Shown here: in pieces, positions 9,017 through 18,265 of the stretch | Position numbering within the stretch: the first letter of the stretch is position 1 | Layout: every line of letters starts with the position of its first letter | NCBI RefSeq assembly: GCF_014930455.1 | Contig: NZ_JAAIYO010000001.1 | Coordinates: forward strand, 1,054,001-1,118,000 | Direction: 5' to 3' | DNA length: 64,000 nucleotides | DNA from: Corallococcus soli | GTDB lineage: Bacteria; Myxococcota; Myxococcia; Myxococcales; Myxococcaceae | Translations under genes and position numbers: made by a program | The notes under the pieces: model-generated | What the model was told of the DNA's origin: nothing | The model's input: the letters and a program-made list of their open reading frames with translations, nothing else | Databases searched by the model: none

Positions 9017-10260
9017 GACGTTCCTCCCGGAGGCTTCCGCAAGAGCGCCTCCACCGTGCGCTCCAGCGCGAAGTGTTCGCGGTAGATGCGCGCGGCGTGC
9101 TCCCCCAGCGCGCGGCGGGCTTCGTCCTGCGAGAGCAGGTGCTCCGTGGCCTCCACGAGCGCGGACGGCGCCGTGCCCTCCACCAGCGCCACCGGCAGCA
9201 GGTCCCGCCACAGGGGCTCCGTGAGGTGGCCCGTGTTCGTGACCACGGGGACTCCCAGCCCGAGCCCCGCCATCGCGCTGCCCCGTCGGGTGCTGACGCC
9301 ATCCGGATACGGTTGCACCAGCACGTCACAGACCCTCAGGAAGGCCGCGGCCTCTTCCGGTGAGAGCGTGTCGCGGGCATGGAGGCGGGCCGCCACGTCC
9401 GGACGCCGGTGGGCCACGGCCTCCATGAACGCGCGGCTGCCCCGGCCCAGCAGCAGGCCCTGCCGCCGGGGATCCGCGCGCAGCACGGAGACGAGCACCG
9501 ACTCCAGCGGCCCCACGATGGCCGCGCCGTACGTCCCGAAGTGGCCCACCACCGGCCCCTCGGGAAGGGAGGCCCGCGCGCGGCGCGCCTCCACGGTGGA
9601 CACCTCCGTCGGGAGGTTGCTGGGCACGGGACGCCATTCGGTGCGCCGCCGGGCCCGGACGGACAGGTGATCCGCCCACGTCGGGATGGAGACGAAGCCA
9701 CGGTCCGCGGCCTCCGCCACCAGCCGCAGCATCACCCGCGTGGTCGCGGCCAGGACGTGGTGTCGCCACGGCGCGTGGAGGCGCCACGGGTAGACGACCT
9801 CGTGGAAGAACACCTGGCGCTCGTCCTTCGCTCGCGCGGCGAACCACGCGCAGAACGGGACGTTCATCGCCTTCAGCCCCAGCGCGTGCGGCACGTACTG
9901 GAGCAGCAGTCTGCGCGGGCCAGGGCACGCATCCAGTTCGCGCGACAACGTCCGCAGGTCGCCCGGCAGGAACCGCCCCGGCGCGCGGTGGACCGTCACC
10001 CCGGCCTCCGTCACGACCCCTGGCGGGCCCGGCGCCCAGACGTGGACCTGCTCACCCGCGCGCACCAGCGCCTCCGCGATGAGCCGCGAGTGGTCCGCGA
10101 CGCCGCCCGCCACGGGGGGGTACTCGCCCGTCAGCAGATGCCAGGTGGGGAGGGGGGCAGGCACGCGGGCGTCATCCGGGAGAGGCGGTTCGGGACACCG
10201 GGGCCGTCCCGGTGGGGTGCCCTGACTCTTAACCGCTTCGCGTGGTGGGCGGGAAGCCAT
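9013..10260 (-). CDS. GT4-family glycosyltransferase, divergent donor motif
   Basis: About 415 aa from ATG 10260. The conserved part begins with HLLTGEYPPVAGGVADHSRL near residue 40, so a shorter start (for example the in-frame GTG near 10165) is possible. The C-terminal half is GT-B-like, with VGHFGTYGAAIVGPLESVLV, but the usual E-x7-E segment is replaced by QPYPDGVSTRRGSAMAGLGL, which lacks the first Glu. This variant is known in some GT4 relatives, and activity cannot be judged from it alone. It is the first gene of the minus-strand run, divergent from a GT2 gene across 52 bp that should hold both promoters. Confidence 0.8.
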   Translation of the reverse strand: MASRPPREAVKSQGTPPGRPRCPEPPLPDDARVPAPLPTWHLLTGEYPPVAGGVADHSRLIAEALVRAGEQVHVWAPGPPGVVTEAGVTVHRAPGRFLPGDLRTLSRELDACPGPRRLLLQYVPHALGLKAMNVPFCAWFAARAKDERQVFFHEVVYPWRLHAPWRHHVLAATTRVMLRLVAEAADRGFVSIPTWADHLSVRARRRTEWRPVPSNLPTEVSTVEARRARASLPEGPVVGHFGTYGAAIVGPLESVLVSVLRADPRRQGLLLGRGSRAFMEAVAHRRPDVAARLHARDTLSPEEAAAFLRVCDVLVQPYPDGVSTRRGSAMAGLGLGVPVVTNTGHLTEPLWRDLLPVALVEGTAPSALVEATEHLLSQDEARRALGEHAARIYREHFALERTVEALLRKPPGGTS

Positions 10261-10312
10261 GTCGCCCGCGAGGGCGCGGGTTATCATCCGGCTCCTCCTG
10301 CTCCCGCGCGGC

Positions 10313-11221
10313 ATGCCCCTCTTCTCCGTCGTCATTCCGACCTACAACCGGGCCTCGCTCCTGGAACAGACGCTGGCCTCGGTCTTCGCCCAGACGCTGA
10401 CGGACCATGAGGTCCTCGTCGTGGACGACGGCTCCACGGACGGCACGTCCGCGCTGCTCGCCCGCTACGGGGACCGGATCCGCGTGTTCCGGCAGGACAA
10501 CGCGGGCCAGGGCGTGGCCCGCAACCTGGGCATCCGCGAGGCCCGGGGCGACTACGTGGCCTTCCTCGACAGCGACGACCTGTGGCCGCCCTGGACGCTG
10601 GCCACGTTCCAGCAGGTCATCCGGGAGCAGGGTGCCCCCACGGTGGTGATGGGCCGGGCCCGCGCCTTCCAGTCGCCCGGGGAGCTGTCGGACCTGGAGC
10701 CCGTGCCCTTCATCGCGCGCTCCTTCGCGGACTACCTGGCCAGCGCGGACGCGACGTTCGTCCGCACCGCGTGCGCGGTGGCCGTGCGCACCGAAGCGCT
10801 GCGCCGGGTGGGGGGCTTCAGCGCGAAGCGGATCAGCGCCGAGGACTATGACCTGCTGTACCGCCTGGGCATCGAGCCCGGCTTCGTCTACGTGGAGTCG
10901 CCGGTGACGCTGGGCTATCGCCAGCACGCGGAGTCGTCCTCGCGGGACTTCGACCGGGGCTACGAAGGCACGCTGTTCCTCCTGGAGCAGGAGCGACGCG
11001 GCAGCTATCCAGGAGGCGCCGCGCGTCGCCGTGAGCGACTGGCGATGCTCCTCTTCGGGCTGCGACACGTGACGCACTGGATGCTGGAGCACGGCCGGAG
11101 CCGCCAGGCCCTGGCCCTCTATGCACGCGGGCTTCGCTTCCACCGCGTGGTGCCCCGGTGGCGCTACCTGCTGGGGTTCCCGCCGTGGGTGCTCGCGGCG
11201 TCGCTCCGGTCCCGGCGCTGA
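10313..11221 (+). CDS. GT2-family glycosyltransferase (GT-A fold)
   Basis: 302-aa inverting GT2 enzyme that transfers a sugar from a nucleotide donor to a growing glycan. Diagnostic motifs are SVVIPTYNRASLLEQTLASV at the N-terminus, VVDDGSTDGTSAL near residue 40, ARNLGIREARGDYVAFLDSD ending in the metal-binding DSDD near residue 90, and the base-type segment ISAEDYDLLYRLG (E-D) near 180. The start is ATG 10313 because the family begins at MPLFSVVIP; an in-frame ATG at 10259 would add 18 unconserved residues. It stands alone on the plus strand between two minus-strand units. Confidence 0.9.
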   Translation: MPLFSVVIPTYNRASLLEQTLASVFAQTLTDHEVLVVDDGSTDGTSALLARYGDRIRVFRQDNAGQGVARNLGIREARGDYVAFLDSDDLWPPWTLATFQQVIREQGAPTVVMGRARAFQSPGELSDLEPVPFIARSFADYLASADATFVRTACAVAVRTEALRRVGGFSAKRISAEDYDLLYRLGIEPGFVYVESPVTLGYRQHAESSSRDFDRGYEGTLFLLEQERRGSYPGGAARRRERLAMLLFGLRHVTHWMLEHGRSRQALALYARGLRFHRVVPRWRYLLGFPPWVLAASLRSRR

Positions 11222-11238
11222 AGGACGCGCCGGGAACT

Positions 11239-12423
11239 TCAGCTCCCCGCGACGCCCGGTCCTGGCTCGGGCGGAGGGGCCGCGCGGGGACGACGCAGGG
11301 CCCGGAGCCGGTGCCGCATGGGCTCCTCGACGCGTCGGAAGAGGAGCACGGACACGCCCACGGCCACGGGCGCCACGAGCAGCGCGAGCACGTTGTGGGG
11401 CATCCCCAGCGTGCGCGTGTTCAATGCCAGCGCGTAGTTCATCAGCGAGCCGTGGGTCATGTAGAGCGCGTAGCTGGCGCCGCCCAGCAGCACCATCCCC
11501 CGCGTTCCCAGCCCCAGGCCGCGCCCCACCAGCCCGCTCGCGAGGAGGTAGATGCTCGCGGTGAACAGCGGCACCATCACCGCGGACTGCACCAGCGGCG
11601 ATGGCGGTCCCGGCAGTCGCATCAGGCCCACCGCGAGCCCACCGCCGATGATCAGGAAGGCCGCCGTCCGGGCCCACGCGCGAGCCGCCAGGTGCTCGCG
11701 CCGGCAGAACACCAGCCCCAGGCACAGCCCGATGAGGAACTCCGGCAGCCGCGCGAGCGGGATGGCCTCCGTGGAGATCAGCCCCCAGCCTCGGAGGAAC
11801 GTCGCGAGCGCTCCGCCCGTCTCCGGCAGCCGCGCAGCCGCGTCGGCGGCGAGCATCGGCGTGGTGCCCAGCAGCCACGCGCCGACCGCGAGGCCCGCGA
11901 GCACCCGGGAGCGCCGCCGTGCCAGCCACGGGCCCACCAGCGGGAAGAGCAGGTAGAAGAACGCCTCCACCGACAGCGTCCACGCGACGATGTTCCAGGT
12001 GGGCCGGTGCAGCGTCAGCCACCCTTGCGTGAGCGTGAGCGTCGCGCCGCTGATGCGCAGCACCTCGCCCACGTCCGCCGGCGGGGATGCCTGGTGGATG
12101 GCGCGCACGAACAGCGGCACGTCCACCAGCAGGGAGACGAGGTACACCGGATACAGCCTCGCGAAGCGCGCGCGGTAGAAGGCGGTCCAGGTGCCGCGCA
12201 TCCCGTCGCCGTCCTCCAGGTAGGTGTACGCGAGGATGAAGCCGGACAGGATGAAGAACAGGCTGACGGTGGAGAAGCCCGCGCCGATGAGCCGGCCCAG
12301 GCCCTGGGGCAGCACGGGGGAGCAGGGCGCGCAGTAGCAGTGATAGGCCAGCACCCCCATCGCCGCGAGGAAGCGCAGGCCGGTGAGGGCGGGCAGTGCG
12401 GGGCGCTCGGCCACCTTGCTCAC
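11239..12423 (-). CDS. Acyltransferase 3 family membrane O-acyltransferase
   Basis: 394-aa integral membrane protein with about ten transmembrane segments. It starts PALPALTGLRFLAAMGVLAY, with the family's R-F and conserved His-containing first helix (AYHCYC). Members such as OatA and NodX-type proteins O-acetylate cell-surface glycans. The GTG start at 12423 overlaps the stop of the upstream flippase gene, so it is co-translated with Wzx. Four such proteins occur in this locus, consistent with a multiply or randomly acetylated polymer. The C-terminus is Arg/Pro-rich and probably cytoplasmic. Confidence 0.88.
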   Translation of the reverse strand: MSKVAERPALPALTGLRFLAAMGVLAYHCYCAPCSPVLPQGLGRLIGAGFSTVSLFFILSGFILAYTYLEDGDGMRGTWTAFYRARFARLYPVYLVSLLVDVPLFVRAIHQASPPADVGEVLRISGATLTLTQGWLTLHRPTWNIVAWTLSVEAFFYLLFPLVGPWLARRRSRVLAGLAVGAWLLGTTPMLAADAAARLPETGGALATFLRGWGLISTEAIPLARLPEFLIGLCLGLVFCRREHLAARAWARTAAFLIIGGGLAVGLMRLPGPPSPLVQSAVMVPLFTASIYLLASGLVGRGLGLGTRGMVLLGGASYALYMTHGSLMNYALALNTRTLGMPHNVLALLVAPVAVGVSVLLFRRVEEPMRHRLRALRRPRAAPPPEPGPGVAGS

Positions 12424-13922
12424 GGCGCGGCCTTCCGTCCCCGGACGTGGGCCACGACGGCGCGCACCTCACCCACGAGGGACAGTCCCCGCCGCGAACG
12501 CTCGCGCGCGAGGACCAGCACCGCCAGCATCCCGGTCCCCACCAGCGCCTGCACCAGCAGCCCGTGCTGGCCCATGGCGAAGCGCGACAGCCCCACAGCG
12601 AACGCGAGCAGCGCGCCCACCGTGAGGAACGGCTCCATCACCTGGAACTCCAGGCCCGACAGGTGCGGGTTGCGCCGGGCCACCAGCCACGCGCTCAGGC
12701 ACAGCTCGGTGAGCGTGATGGCCGTGGTCGTGACGCCAATGCCCACGATGCCCCAGTGCAGCACCGCCAGCGCGCCCAGGCCGCAGCGCAGCAGGCTGGA
12801 GCCGATGAGCACGTACACCCGCTCCCGCGCATGGCCGCTGGCGTACTGCTGGGAGTTCAGCAGGCCGTGCACCGCCTGCATCGCGCCTTCCAACATGAAC
12901 CACTGCACCAGCGCGGACGCCGGGCTCCAGCGCTCGCCGAAGAGCGTGGGGATGAGGAACGGCAGCGCGATGACGCCGAAGGGCACGATGATGCAGAGCA
13001 CCGCGCTGATGCGGCGGATGGAGGTGCGCAGGTACTCCGCGAGCCCCTCCGCGTCCTGCTGCATGCGGCTGTACGCGGGGTACGCCACGCGGTTGAGCAC
13101 GCCGCTGAGCGCGAGCGGCACGGAGGCCAGCGCCCACGCCCAGTTCACCAGGCCCACCGCGTCCTTGCCCTCCATGCGGCCCACGACGAGCGGCACCCAG
13201 CCATTGAGGATGGCGGGCACGATGCCGGTGAGCTGGAACCAGATGCCGAAGCCGAGCAGCCGCTTGACGATGGCCCACCGCACGCTGCCGCGTGGACGCC
13301 ACGACGCCGCGGCCCACAGCATGCCCAGCCCCACCGCGCCGCGCACCAGGCCGCCGCCGATGAGCGCCCACGGGCCCAGGTGCAGCGCGGCGAGCCCGAT
13401 GGTGGCCGCCGTCTGCGCCACGCTCTCCACCAGCTCCGCGCGCGCGATGGCGGGGAAGTGGAGGTTGCGCTCCAGCATCATGATGGGGATGACGCGCAGC
13501 GAGTGGAAGAACAGCCCCAGCGCGACGGCGCTCACCATGAGCGGGCCGGTGGGCCCCAGCTCATAGGCGCCCGCGAGCATCGGCGCGAGCCCCAGCAGCA
13601 CCGCCACGATGGCGACGGTGAAGGCCTGGTGGCTCCAGAACGCGGTGCTGATCTCATCCTCGGTGGGTTCGTGCTGCTGGCGCACCAGCGAAGCGCTGAG
13701 GCCCAGGTCGCCCAGGTACGCGCCCATCGCGGCGGTGAAGGCCACGATGGCGAAGGCGCCGTAGTCCCCCGGGAAGAGCAGGCGCGACAGGGCGAGCGAG
13801 CTCACCACGCGCAGGCCCAGGGAGCCGAGCGTCCGGAGGCCCAGGGCGACGATGGAGCGTTGGGCCCGGACCTTCACGTCCGAGGTGCCCAGCTCCGGTG
13901 CGGAGGTGGAGGGACTGCTCAT
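12420..13922 (-). CDS. Wzx-type polysaccharide flippase (MOP superfamily)
   Basis: About 500 aa from ATG 13922, with 12-14 hydrophobic helices. The N-terminal region RSIVALGLRTLGSLGLRVVS and LSRLLFPGDYGAFAIVAF match the start of polysaccharide transporters (PF01943/PF13440). These flip undecaprenyl-linked repeat units from the cytoplasmic to the periplasmic face for Wzy. It is the first gene of a two-gene minus-strand unit with an acyltransferase, divergent from the ROK kinase. A longer in-frame extension to 14066 is Pro/Arg-rich and has no family match, so it is excluded. It is the candidate equivalent of WzxB in the M. xanthus BPS locus, by inference. Confidence 0.9.
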   Translation of the reverse strand: MSSPSTSAPELGTSDVKVRAQRSIVALGLRTLGSLGLRVVSSLALSRLLFPGDYGAFAIVAFTAAMGAYLGDLGLSASLVRQQHEPTEDEISTAFWSHQAFTVAIVAVLLGLAPMLAGAYELGPTGPLMVSAVALGLFFHSLRVIPIMMLERNLHFPAIARAELVESVAQTAATIGLAALHLGPWALIGGGLVRGAVGLGMLWAAASWRPRGSVRWAIVKRLLGFGIWFQLTGIVPAILNGWVPLVVGRMEGKDAVGLVNWAWALASVPLALSGVLNRVAYPAYSRMQQDAEGLAEYLRTSIRRISAVLCIIVPFGVIALPFLIPTLFGERWSPASALVQWFMLEGAMQAVHGLLNSQQYASGHARERVYVLIGSSLLRCGLGALAVLHWGIVGIGVTTTAITLTELCLSAWLVARRNPHLSGLEFQVMEPFLTVGALLAFAVGLSRFAMGQHGLLVQALVGTGMLAVLVLARERSRRGLSLVGEVRAVVAHVRGRKAAP

Positions 13923-14138
13923 GGAAGGGCGTGAGCGTATATGCGGCCCCGCGTCCGGCGAACAGGGGCCGGTGGAAGGAGGCGCCTTCGCGCTCCGGAA
14001 CCCGGGGCCTGTTCGCCGTCCCGGAGGGCGGGCGGGCAGCCGCGGGGGTGCTGGGCGTGGTGGCACCGGAGGAAGCCCGGGCTGTGCAGATTGCCTGGGT
14101 GCGGCCAGCGGTGCCGCGAAGCCACGGGGGCGCGGGGC

Positions 14139-15164
14139 ATGGCCGACACTTCAGCGAAGAACGGACACGGGGCGGAGAAGGGGTCGTCGCACGACCGGGC
14201 CCGCATCTGGGGAGGCATCGACCTGGGGGGCACCAAGATTGAGGCGGTCGTCGTGGATGCGCGCGGCGAGGTGCTGGGCCGCGCCCGCCACGTGACACCC
14301 GTCAGCGGGGGGCCGGGCCAGGTGGTGAAGGAGCTGTATGGCACGCTGGGCGAGGCGGCGCAGACGGCGGGCACCGAACCCTCGAAGCTCGCGGGCGTGG
14401 GGGTGGGAGCGCCCGGGTCGGTGGACGCGAACAGCGGCACGCTCGCGCGCACGGGCAACGTGGCGGGTGGCTGGGACGCGCCGTATCCCATCGCCTCGGA
14501 CCTGGGCGACCTCGTGGGCGGCAGGGTGGTGATGGGCAACGACGTGCAGGTCGCGGTCGCGGCCGAGTACAAGCTGGGCGCGGGCCGCAACTACCGCTCC
14601 ATCCTGGGCGTGTGGTGGGGCACGGGCGTGGGCGGAGGGCTGGTGCTCAACGGCGTGCCGTGGCGCGGTCAGGGCTCCGCCGGAGAGATTGGCCACATGG
14701 TGGTGAAGCCCGGCGGCGCGCGGTGCGGCTGCGGCCGGCGAGGCTGCCTGGAAGCCTACGCGGGCCGGGCGTCCATGGAACGCAAGGCGCACGCCGCGGT
14801 GAAGAAGGGCAGGAAGACGATCCTCTTCGACATCATGCGCGACAAGGGGCGCACGCGCCTGTCGAGCGGCGTTTGGGCGCGGGCGCTGAAGGAGAAGGAT
14901 CCGCTGGCGACGGAGCTCATCGACCGCGCGGTGGCAATGCTGGGCATGACCATCGCGTCCGTCATCAACCTGCTGGACGTGGAGGCGGTCATCTTCGGCG
15001 GGGGGCTGGGGTCGCGGCTGGGGGCACCCTTCGTGGACCGCATCGCGGAGGCCATGCACCCGCACCTGTTCATCACGGAGCGCAAGCCCGCGATGCACGT
15101 GGCGGAGCTGGGCGACCTGTCCGGCGCCATCGGCGCGGCGCTGCTCGCGGGCCCGCAGATGTAA
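14139..15164 (+). CDS. ROK-family sugar kinase (glucokinase-like)
   Basis: 341-aa cytosolic kinase that would phosphorylate glucose, N-acetylglucosamine or N-acetylmannosamine with ATP. The phosphate-binding loop GGIDLGGTKIEAVVVD lies near residues 25-40. The sugar-binding region includes GAPGSVDANSG and the catalytic-type VVMGNDVQVAVAAEY. The ROK zinc motif is complete: His in GEIGHMVV near 186, then CGCGRRGCLE near 195-204. The start ATG 14139 follows a Gly/Ala-rich stretch; the first 20 or so residues are unconserved. It may feed precursor synthesis for the surrounding polysaccharide cluster. A strong inverted repeat follows its stop. Confidence 0.88.
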   Translation: MADTSAKNGHGAEKGSSHDRARIWGGIDLGGTKIEAVVVDARGEVLGRARHVTPVSGGPGQVVKELYGTLGEAAQTAGTEPSKLAGVGVGAPGSVDANSGTLARTGNVAGGWDAPYPIASDLGDLVGGRVVMGNDVQVAVAAEYKLGAGRNYRSILGVWWGTGVGGGLVLNGVPWRGQGSAGEIGHMVVKPGGARCGCGRRGCLEAYAGRASMERKAHAAVKKGRKTILFDIMRDKGRTRLSSGVWARALKEKDPLATELIDRAVAMLGMTIASVINLLDVEAVIFGGGLGSRLGAPFVDRIAEAMHPHLFITERKPAMHVAELGDLSGAIGAALLAGPQM

Positions 15165-15178
15165 GGGGGGGCTGGTGC

Positions 15179-15219
15179 CAGTCCCCATCCCTGCTGAGAT
15201 GATGCAGGGATGGGGACTG
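15179..15219 (+). terminator. 16-bp perfect hairpin after the ROK gene, overlapping the next gene's possible start
   Basis: Arms 15179-15194 and 15204-15219 are perfectly complementary (cagtccccatccctgc and its inverse) with a 9-nt loop. There is no downstream T-run, so it is not a textbook intrinsic terminator. It could protect the 3' end of the ROK transcript or affect translation of the lipoprotein gene, since an ATG at 15210 lies inside the right arm. Confidence 0.6.
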
Positions 15220-15224
15220 AGTGG

Positions 15225-15743
15225 ATGCGCCGTGAGCGGTGGCTCGCCGTCGGGGTGATGGGGGCCCTGGCCCTGGGGAGCACGGGCTGTGGCTCGTGGA
15301 AGCGCGGTGGTTCCGTCACGGACCGGATGGCGTGCTGGTTCAAGGACAGCTGCGTCGTCCACGTTCCCTGCGAGACCGTGCGCCATGACTGGCCTCCCTC
15401 GGAGCATGACGCGGAGATCGCCGCGCAGGCGGCGGCCGGCATCCCCATGATGCAGGGCCGGTTCCTCATGGATGACGGGAGCACGCCTCCACCGTCCTCC
15501 GTGGAGGCCATGACGTTCTATGTCTCTGCCCTGCCCCTTCAAGAAGTCTTCATGGGGTGTTCTCCGGGCGGGTGGGTCCAGATTTCGGAGGACGGCCACT
15601 TCCGGACCGTGTCCTCCCGGCGCACCGTGGGCTACTACCTGGGAGCCATGCACGGGACAGGTGGAGAGGGCTTCCATTTCGTGGAGCTGGTCTTCACCGA
15701 GGACGCCTGCGTGGAGATCCAGCTCTTACGCACCAAGCGGTGA
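15225..15743 (+). CDS. Predicted lipoprotein, unknown function
   Basis: About 172 aa. From ATG 15225 the product begins MRRERWLAVGVMGALALGST followed by GC: a basic n-region, hydrophobic core and lipobox STGC, so it should be lipidated and exported. An upstream in-frame ATG at 15210 lies inside a 16-bp hairpin and is a less likely start. The mature part has five further Cys, including a SC-x6-C segment near residues 44-52, but no domain I recognise. It is convergent with the acyltransferase gene at 15790. Many myxobacterial polysaccharide loci contain such orphan lipoproteins. Confidence 0.7.
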   Translation: MRRERWLAVGVMGALALGSTGCGSWKRGGSVTDRMACWFKDSCVVHVPCETVRHDWPPSEHDAEIAAQAAAGIPMMQGRFLMDDGSTPPPSSVEAMTFYVSALPLQEVFMGCSPGGWVQISEDGHFRTVSSRRTVGYYLGAMHGTGGEGFHFVELVFTEDACVEIQLLRTKR

Positions 15744-15789
15744 GCGCTCCCGCTCATCCCTCCTCGCGAGGTCGCCCGGTGCCGTGGAC

Positions 15790-16941
15790 TCAGCCGCCCA
15801 GGGCGGTGACGCTCCGGCGTGCTTCCTTGAACCGCGCCAGCAGTCGGTCCCGCAGCCGCAAGCACGGCTGCTCCACCGCCTGGTACGTCACCCAGGAGAC
15901 CGCGAGGGTCGCCGCCAGGAATGCCAGCAGCGTCAGCGCCGGAGGCCCCGCGATGCCCCGCCGCTCGAAGGCGCGCACGATGGGACCGAACCACAGATAG
16001 GCTCCGTAGGAGAGCGCCGACACCTGGTACACCGGCCACCGCACCGCCGTCGGCAGGCGCAGGGACTCCATCGCGACCAGCAGGCCGCTGAAGCCCACCG
16101 CCAGCCCGGTGATGAGCCAGACGCCACCAAGCTGCTGGAGCCGGGGGACGCACACGCCCAGCATCGCCACCACCGTCGCGAGCCCCAGCACCCCGCACAG
16201 GGCCCGTGCCCGCGCGGGCCAGCGCTGCCACGTCGGAGCCGTCCGGGCCAGGAAGACGCCCGCGCAGAGCCCGTCCAGGTGCTGGAACGTGGGCCACTGC
16301 AACCGCACCCAGACCTCCGACGCGTCCAGTCCTTCCGGAAGCGTGGACCGCGTGAAGAAGCGCAGGAGCAGGCTCACGGCGATGGGCACGAGCCAGGCCG
16401 GGGCCGGCCACCTGCGACCGCCCAGCCCGAACGCCGCGAGCGGCAGCAGCAGGTAGAAGTGCTCCTCCACGCACAGCGACCAGCTCTGCTCGAAGTCGCG
16501 CAGGTCGGTGAAGTTCTGGAGGAAGAGCGCGTAGTGCCAGCCTCCGCCGACGAACGGCGTGCCGAACACCCACGGCTTCAGCGCGTACGCGGCGAGGACG
16601 ATGAAGTACAGCGGCAGCGTGCGCATCCACCGCTTCGTCCAGAAGGTGCGCAGGTTCGCGCCCAGGCCGCCGGGCTCCTCCGGGCCGAAGACCTGCCGGC
16701 CGATGAGGTAGCCCGACAGGACGAAGAACAGGTCCACGCCAATCCACCCCTGGCCGAAGCCCGCGCGCACCCAGGCGGGCAGCGCTTCCCGCGCGTTCGC
16801 GGGCGCGTGGAAGGCGAGCACCGAGAGGATGGCGACAGCCCGCAGCACGTCCAGTCCATCCCTGCGCACCGTCCGCGCGGGCTCCGGGGATGCGAGCGGA
16901 TCCATTGATGCGGGCGCGGGGAGGGGAAGGGAGGGCGCCAT
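15790..16941 (-). CDS. Acyltransferase 3 family membrane O-acyltransferase
   Basis: About 383 aa. The conserved region begins RRDGLDVLRAVAILSVLAFH (the RxxxxLDxLR-type first helix with conserved His) and includes the family segment GWIGVDLFFVLSGYLIGRQV and SWSLCVEEHFYLLLPLAAFG (S-W-x-L-x-V-E). This is the more OatA/NolL-like branch, with an LSGYLIG motif unlike the other three acyltransferases here. Start choice is uncertain: in-frame ATGs at 16965, 16941 and 16905 all precede the conserved part and none has a clear ribosome site. It is divergent from another acyltransferase gene. Confidence 0.86.
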   Translation of the reverse strand: MAPSLPLPAPASMDPLASPEPARTVRRDGLDVLRAVAILSVLAFHAPANAREALPAWVRAGFGQGWIGVDLFFVLSGYLIGRQVFGPEEPGGLGANLRTFWTKRWMRTLPLYFIVLAAYALKPWVFGTPFVGGGWHYALFLQNFTDLRDFEQSWSLCVEEHFYLLLPLAAFGLGGRRWPAPAWLVPIAVSLLLRFFTRSTLPEGLDASEVWVRLQWPTFQHLDGLCAGVFLARTAPTWQRWPARARALCGVLGLATVVAMLGVCVPRLQQLGGVWLITGLAVGFSGLLVAMESLRLPTAVRWPVYQVSALSYGAYLWFGPIVRAFERRGIAGPPALTLLAFLAATLAVSWVTYQAVEQPCLRLRDRLLARFKEARRSVTALGG

Positions 16942-17095
16942 GGGGGCCGGCGCATTGTGTCCCATACGCGTTCGCACGCGGCAATGCCCACGAGGTGCTC
17001 GTCCGCCCGTGTGCCGACCCACCGCGGGGTGGCTCCCGTCCTGCGTCGCGGTTGCCGGGCTCGTGAGCGGGAGCGCATACTCGCGCCCTTCCGCC

Positions 17096-18265
17096 ATGGT
17101 TGTCGCGCCGCGCCCCTCGCTCCCGGCCCTGACCGGACTCCGCTTCTTCGCCGCGCTCCACGTCGTGGCCTTCCACGTGACGCCGCGTGAGGGGCGGCCC
17201 GCGTGGCTGGGTGCCCTCCTCGACAACGGTCCGGCGAGCGTCACCCTGTTCTTCATCCTGTCCGGCTTCGTGCTGGCCCAGGCGTATCTGGGGCAGCCGT
17301 CGCCCGGTCCGGTGCCCCGGCGCGCGTTCTGGGTGGCGCGCTTCGCCCGCGTCTATCCCGTCTACCTGCTGGGCCTGATGCTGGAGGCGCCGGCCTTCTT
17401 CTTGGCCGTGTTGCGACAGGACGGGGGACCCACCCTGGCGTCGCTCCAGCACATCCTCGGCGTGGGCGCCGCGGTGGTGAGCCTCACGCAAGCATGGGTG
17501 CCGTCCGCGGCCTGCGCGTGGAACTGCCCGGGCTGGTCGTTGTCCGTCGAGGCCTTCTTCTACCTGCTCTTCCCCGTGCTGGCCGTGCCCGTGGCCCGGC
17601 TCGGCCCGAAGGGGCTGCGCGGGTTCGGCGTGGCGCTGGTCGCGGTCTCGGCGCTGCTGTCCGGGCTGTGGCTCGTGGGGGACGGGTGGCTTTCGGGCGA
17701 CGCCGTGCACCGGGAGACCTGGCTCCGCGTGGGCGAATACTCACCGCTGCTCAAGCTGCCGCAGTTCCTGCTGGGGGTGGTGCTGGGCCGCGCCTTCGTG
17801 CTGCGTCGCGGCGAGCAGGCGGTGGGCTCGCCAGCGGGGAGCTTGATGGCGGCGGGGCTCGCGCTGGGGCTGCTCACGGTGTCGTGGTCGGGCACGGCCT
17901 GGGCCTTCCGGGACCTGGCGCTGACCCCCGTGTTCGCCTGGCTCATCTGGACGCTGGCACGCGGGCACGGTCCGCTGGCGGCCTTCCTCTCGCGAGCCCC
18001 CGTGGTGCGCCTGGGCGAAGCCAGCTACGCGCTCTACATCCTCCACGTGCCCCTGGCGTTCTATGTCCGCACGGCGGAGCGCCTGTCCGGGGTCGGCCTG
18101 GAGCGCCGTGCGCCGTGGGGCTACAGCCTGCTGGCCATCACGTTGTTCGTGCTCCTGTCGCTGGCCGTTTTCTCGTGGCTGGAGGAGCCCGCGCGGCGCT
18201 GGATCCGGGCCCGGTGGTCGCGGCCCCGCCCCATTCCCCTGTCCGCCTCCAGCGGCCTGCTATGA
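17096..18265 (+). CDS. Acyltransferase 3 family membrane O-acyltransferase
   Basis: 389-aa multi-pass protein starting MVVAPRPSLPALTGLRFFAA, with the conserved His in HVVAFHVTP. TLFFILSGFVLAQAYL and PGWSLSVEAFFYLLFPVLAV are family signatures. Close in design to the proteins at 11239 and 24473 (same LTGLRF start and WSLSVEAFFY motif), suggesting a duplicated subfamily. Its stop overlaps the ATG of the following glycosyltransferase (ATGA), so the two are coupled. Probable role: O-acetylation of the exopolysaccharide or its lipid-linked unit. Confidence 0.88.
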   Translation: MVVAPRPSLPALTGLRFFAALHVVAFHVTPREGRPAWLGALLDNGPASVTLFFILSGFVLAQAYLGQPSPGPVPRRAFWVARFARVYPVYLLGLMLEAPAFFLAVLRQDGGPTLASLQHILGVGAAVVSLTQAWVPSAACAWNCPGWSLSVEAFFYLLFPVLAVPVARLGPKGLRGFGVALVAVSALLSGLWLVGDGWLSGDAVHRETWLRVGEYSPLLKLPQFLLGVVLGRAFVLRRGEQAVGSPAGSLMAAGLALGLLTVSWSGTAWAFRDLALTPVFAWLIWTLARGHGPLAAFLSRAPVVRLGEASYALYILHVPLAFYVRTAERLSGVGLERRAPWGYSLLAITLFVLLSLAVFSWLEEPARRWIRARWSRPRPIPLSASSGLL

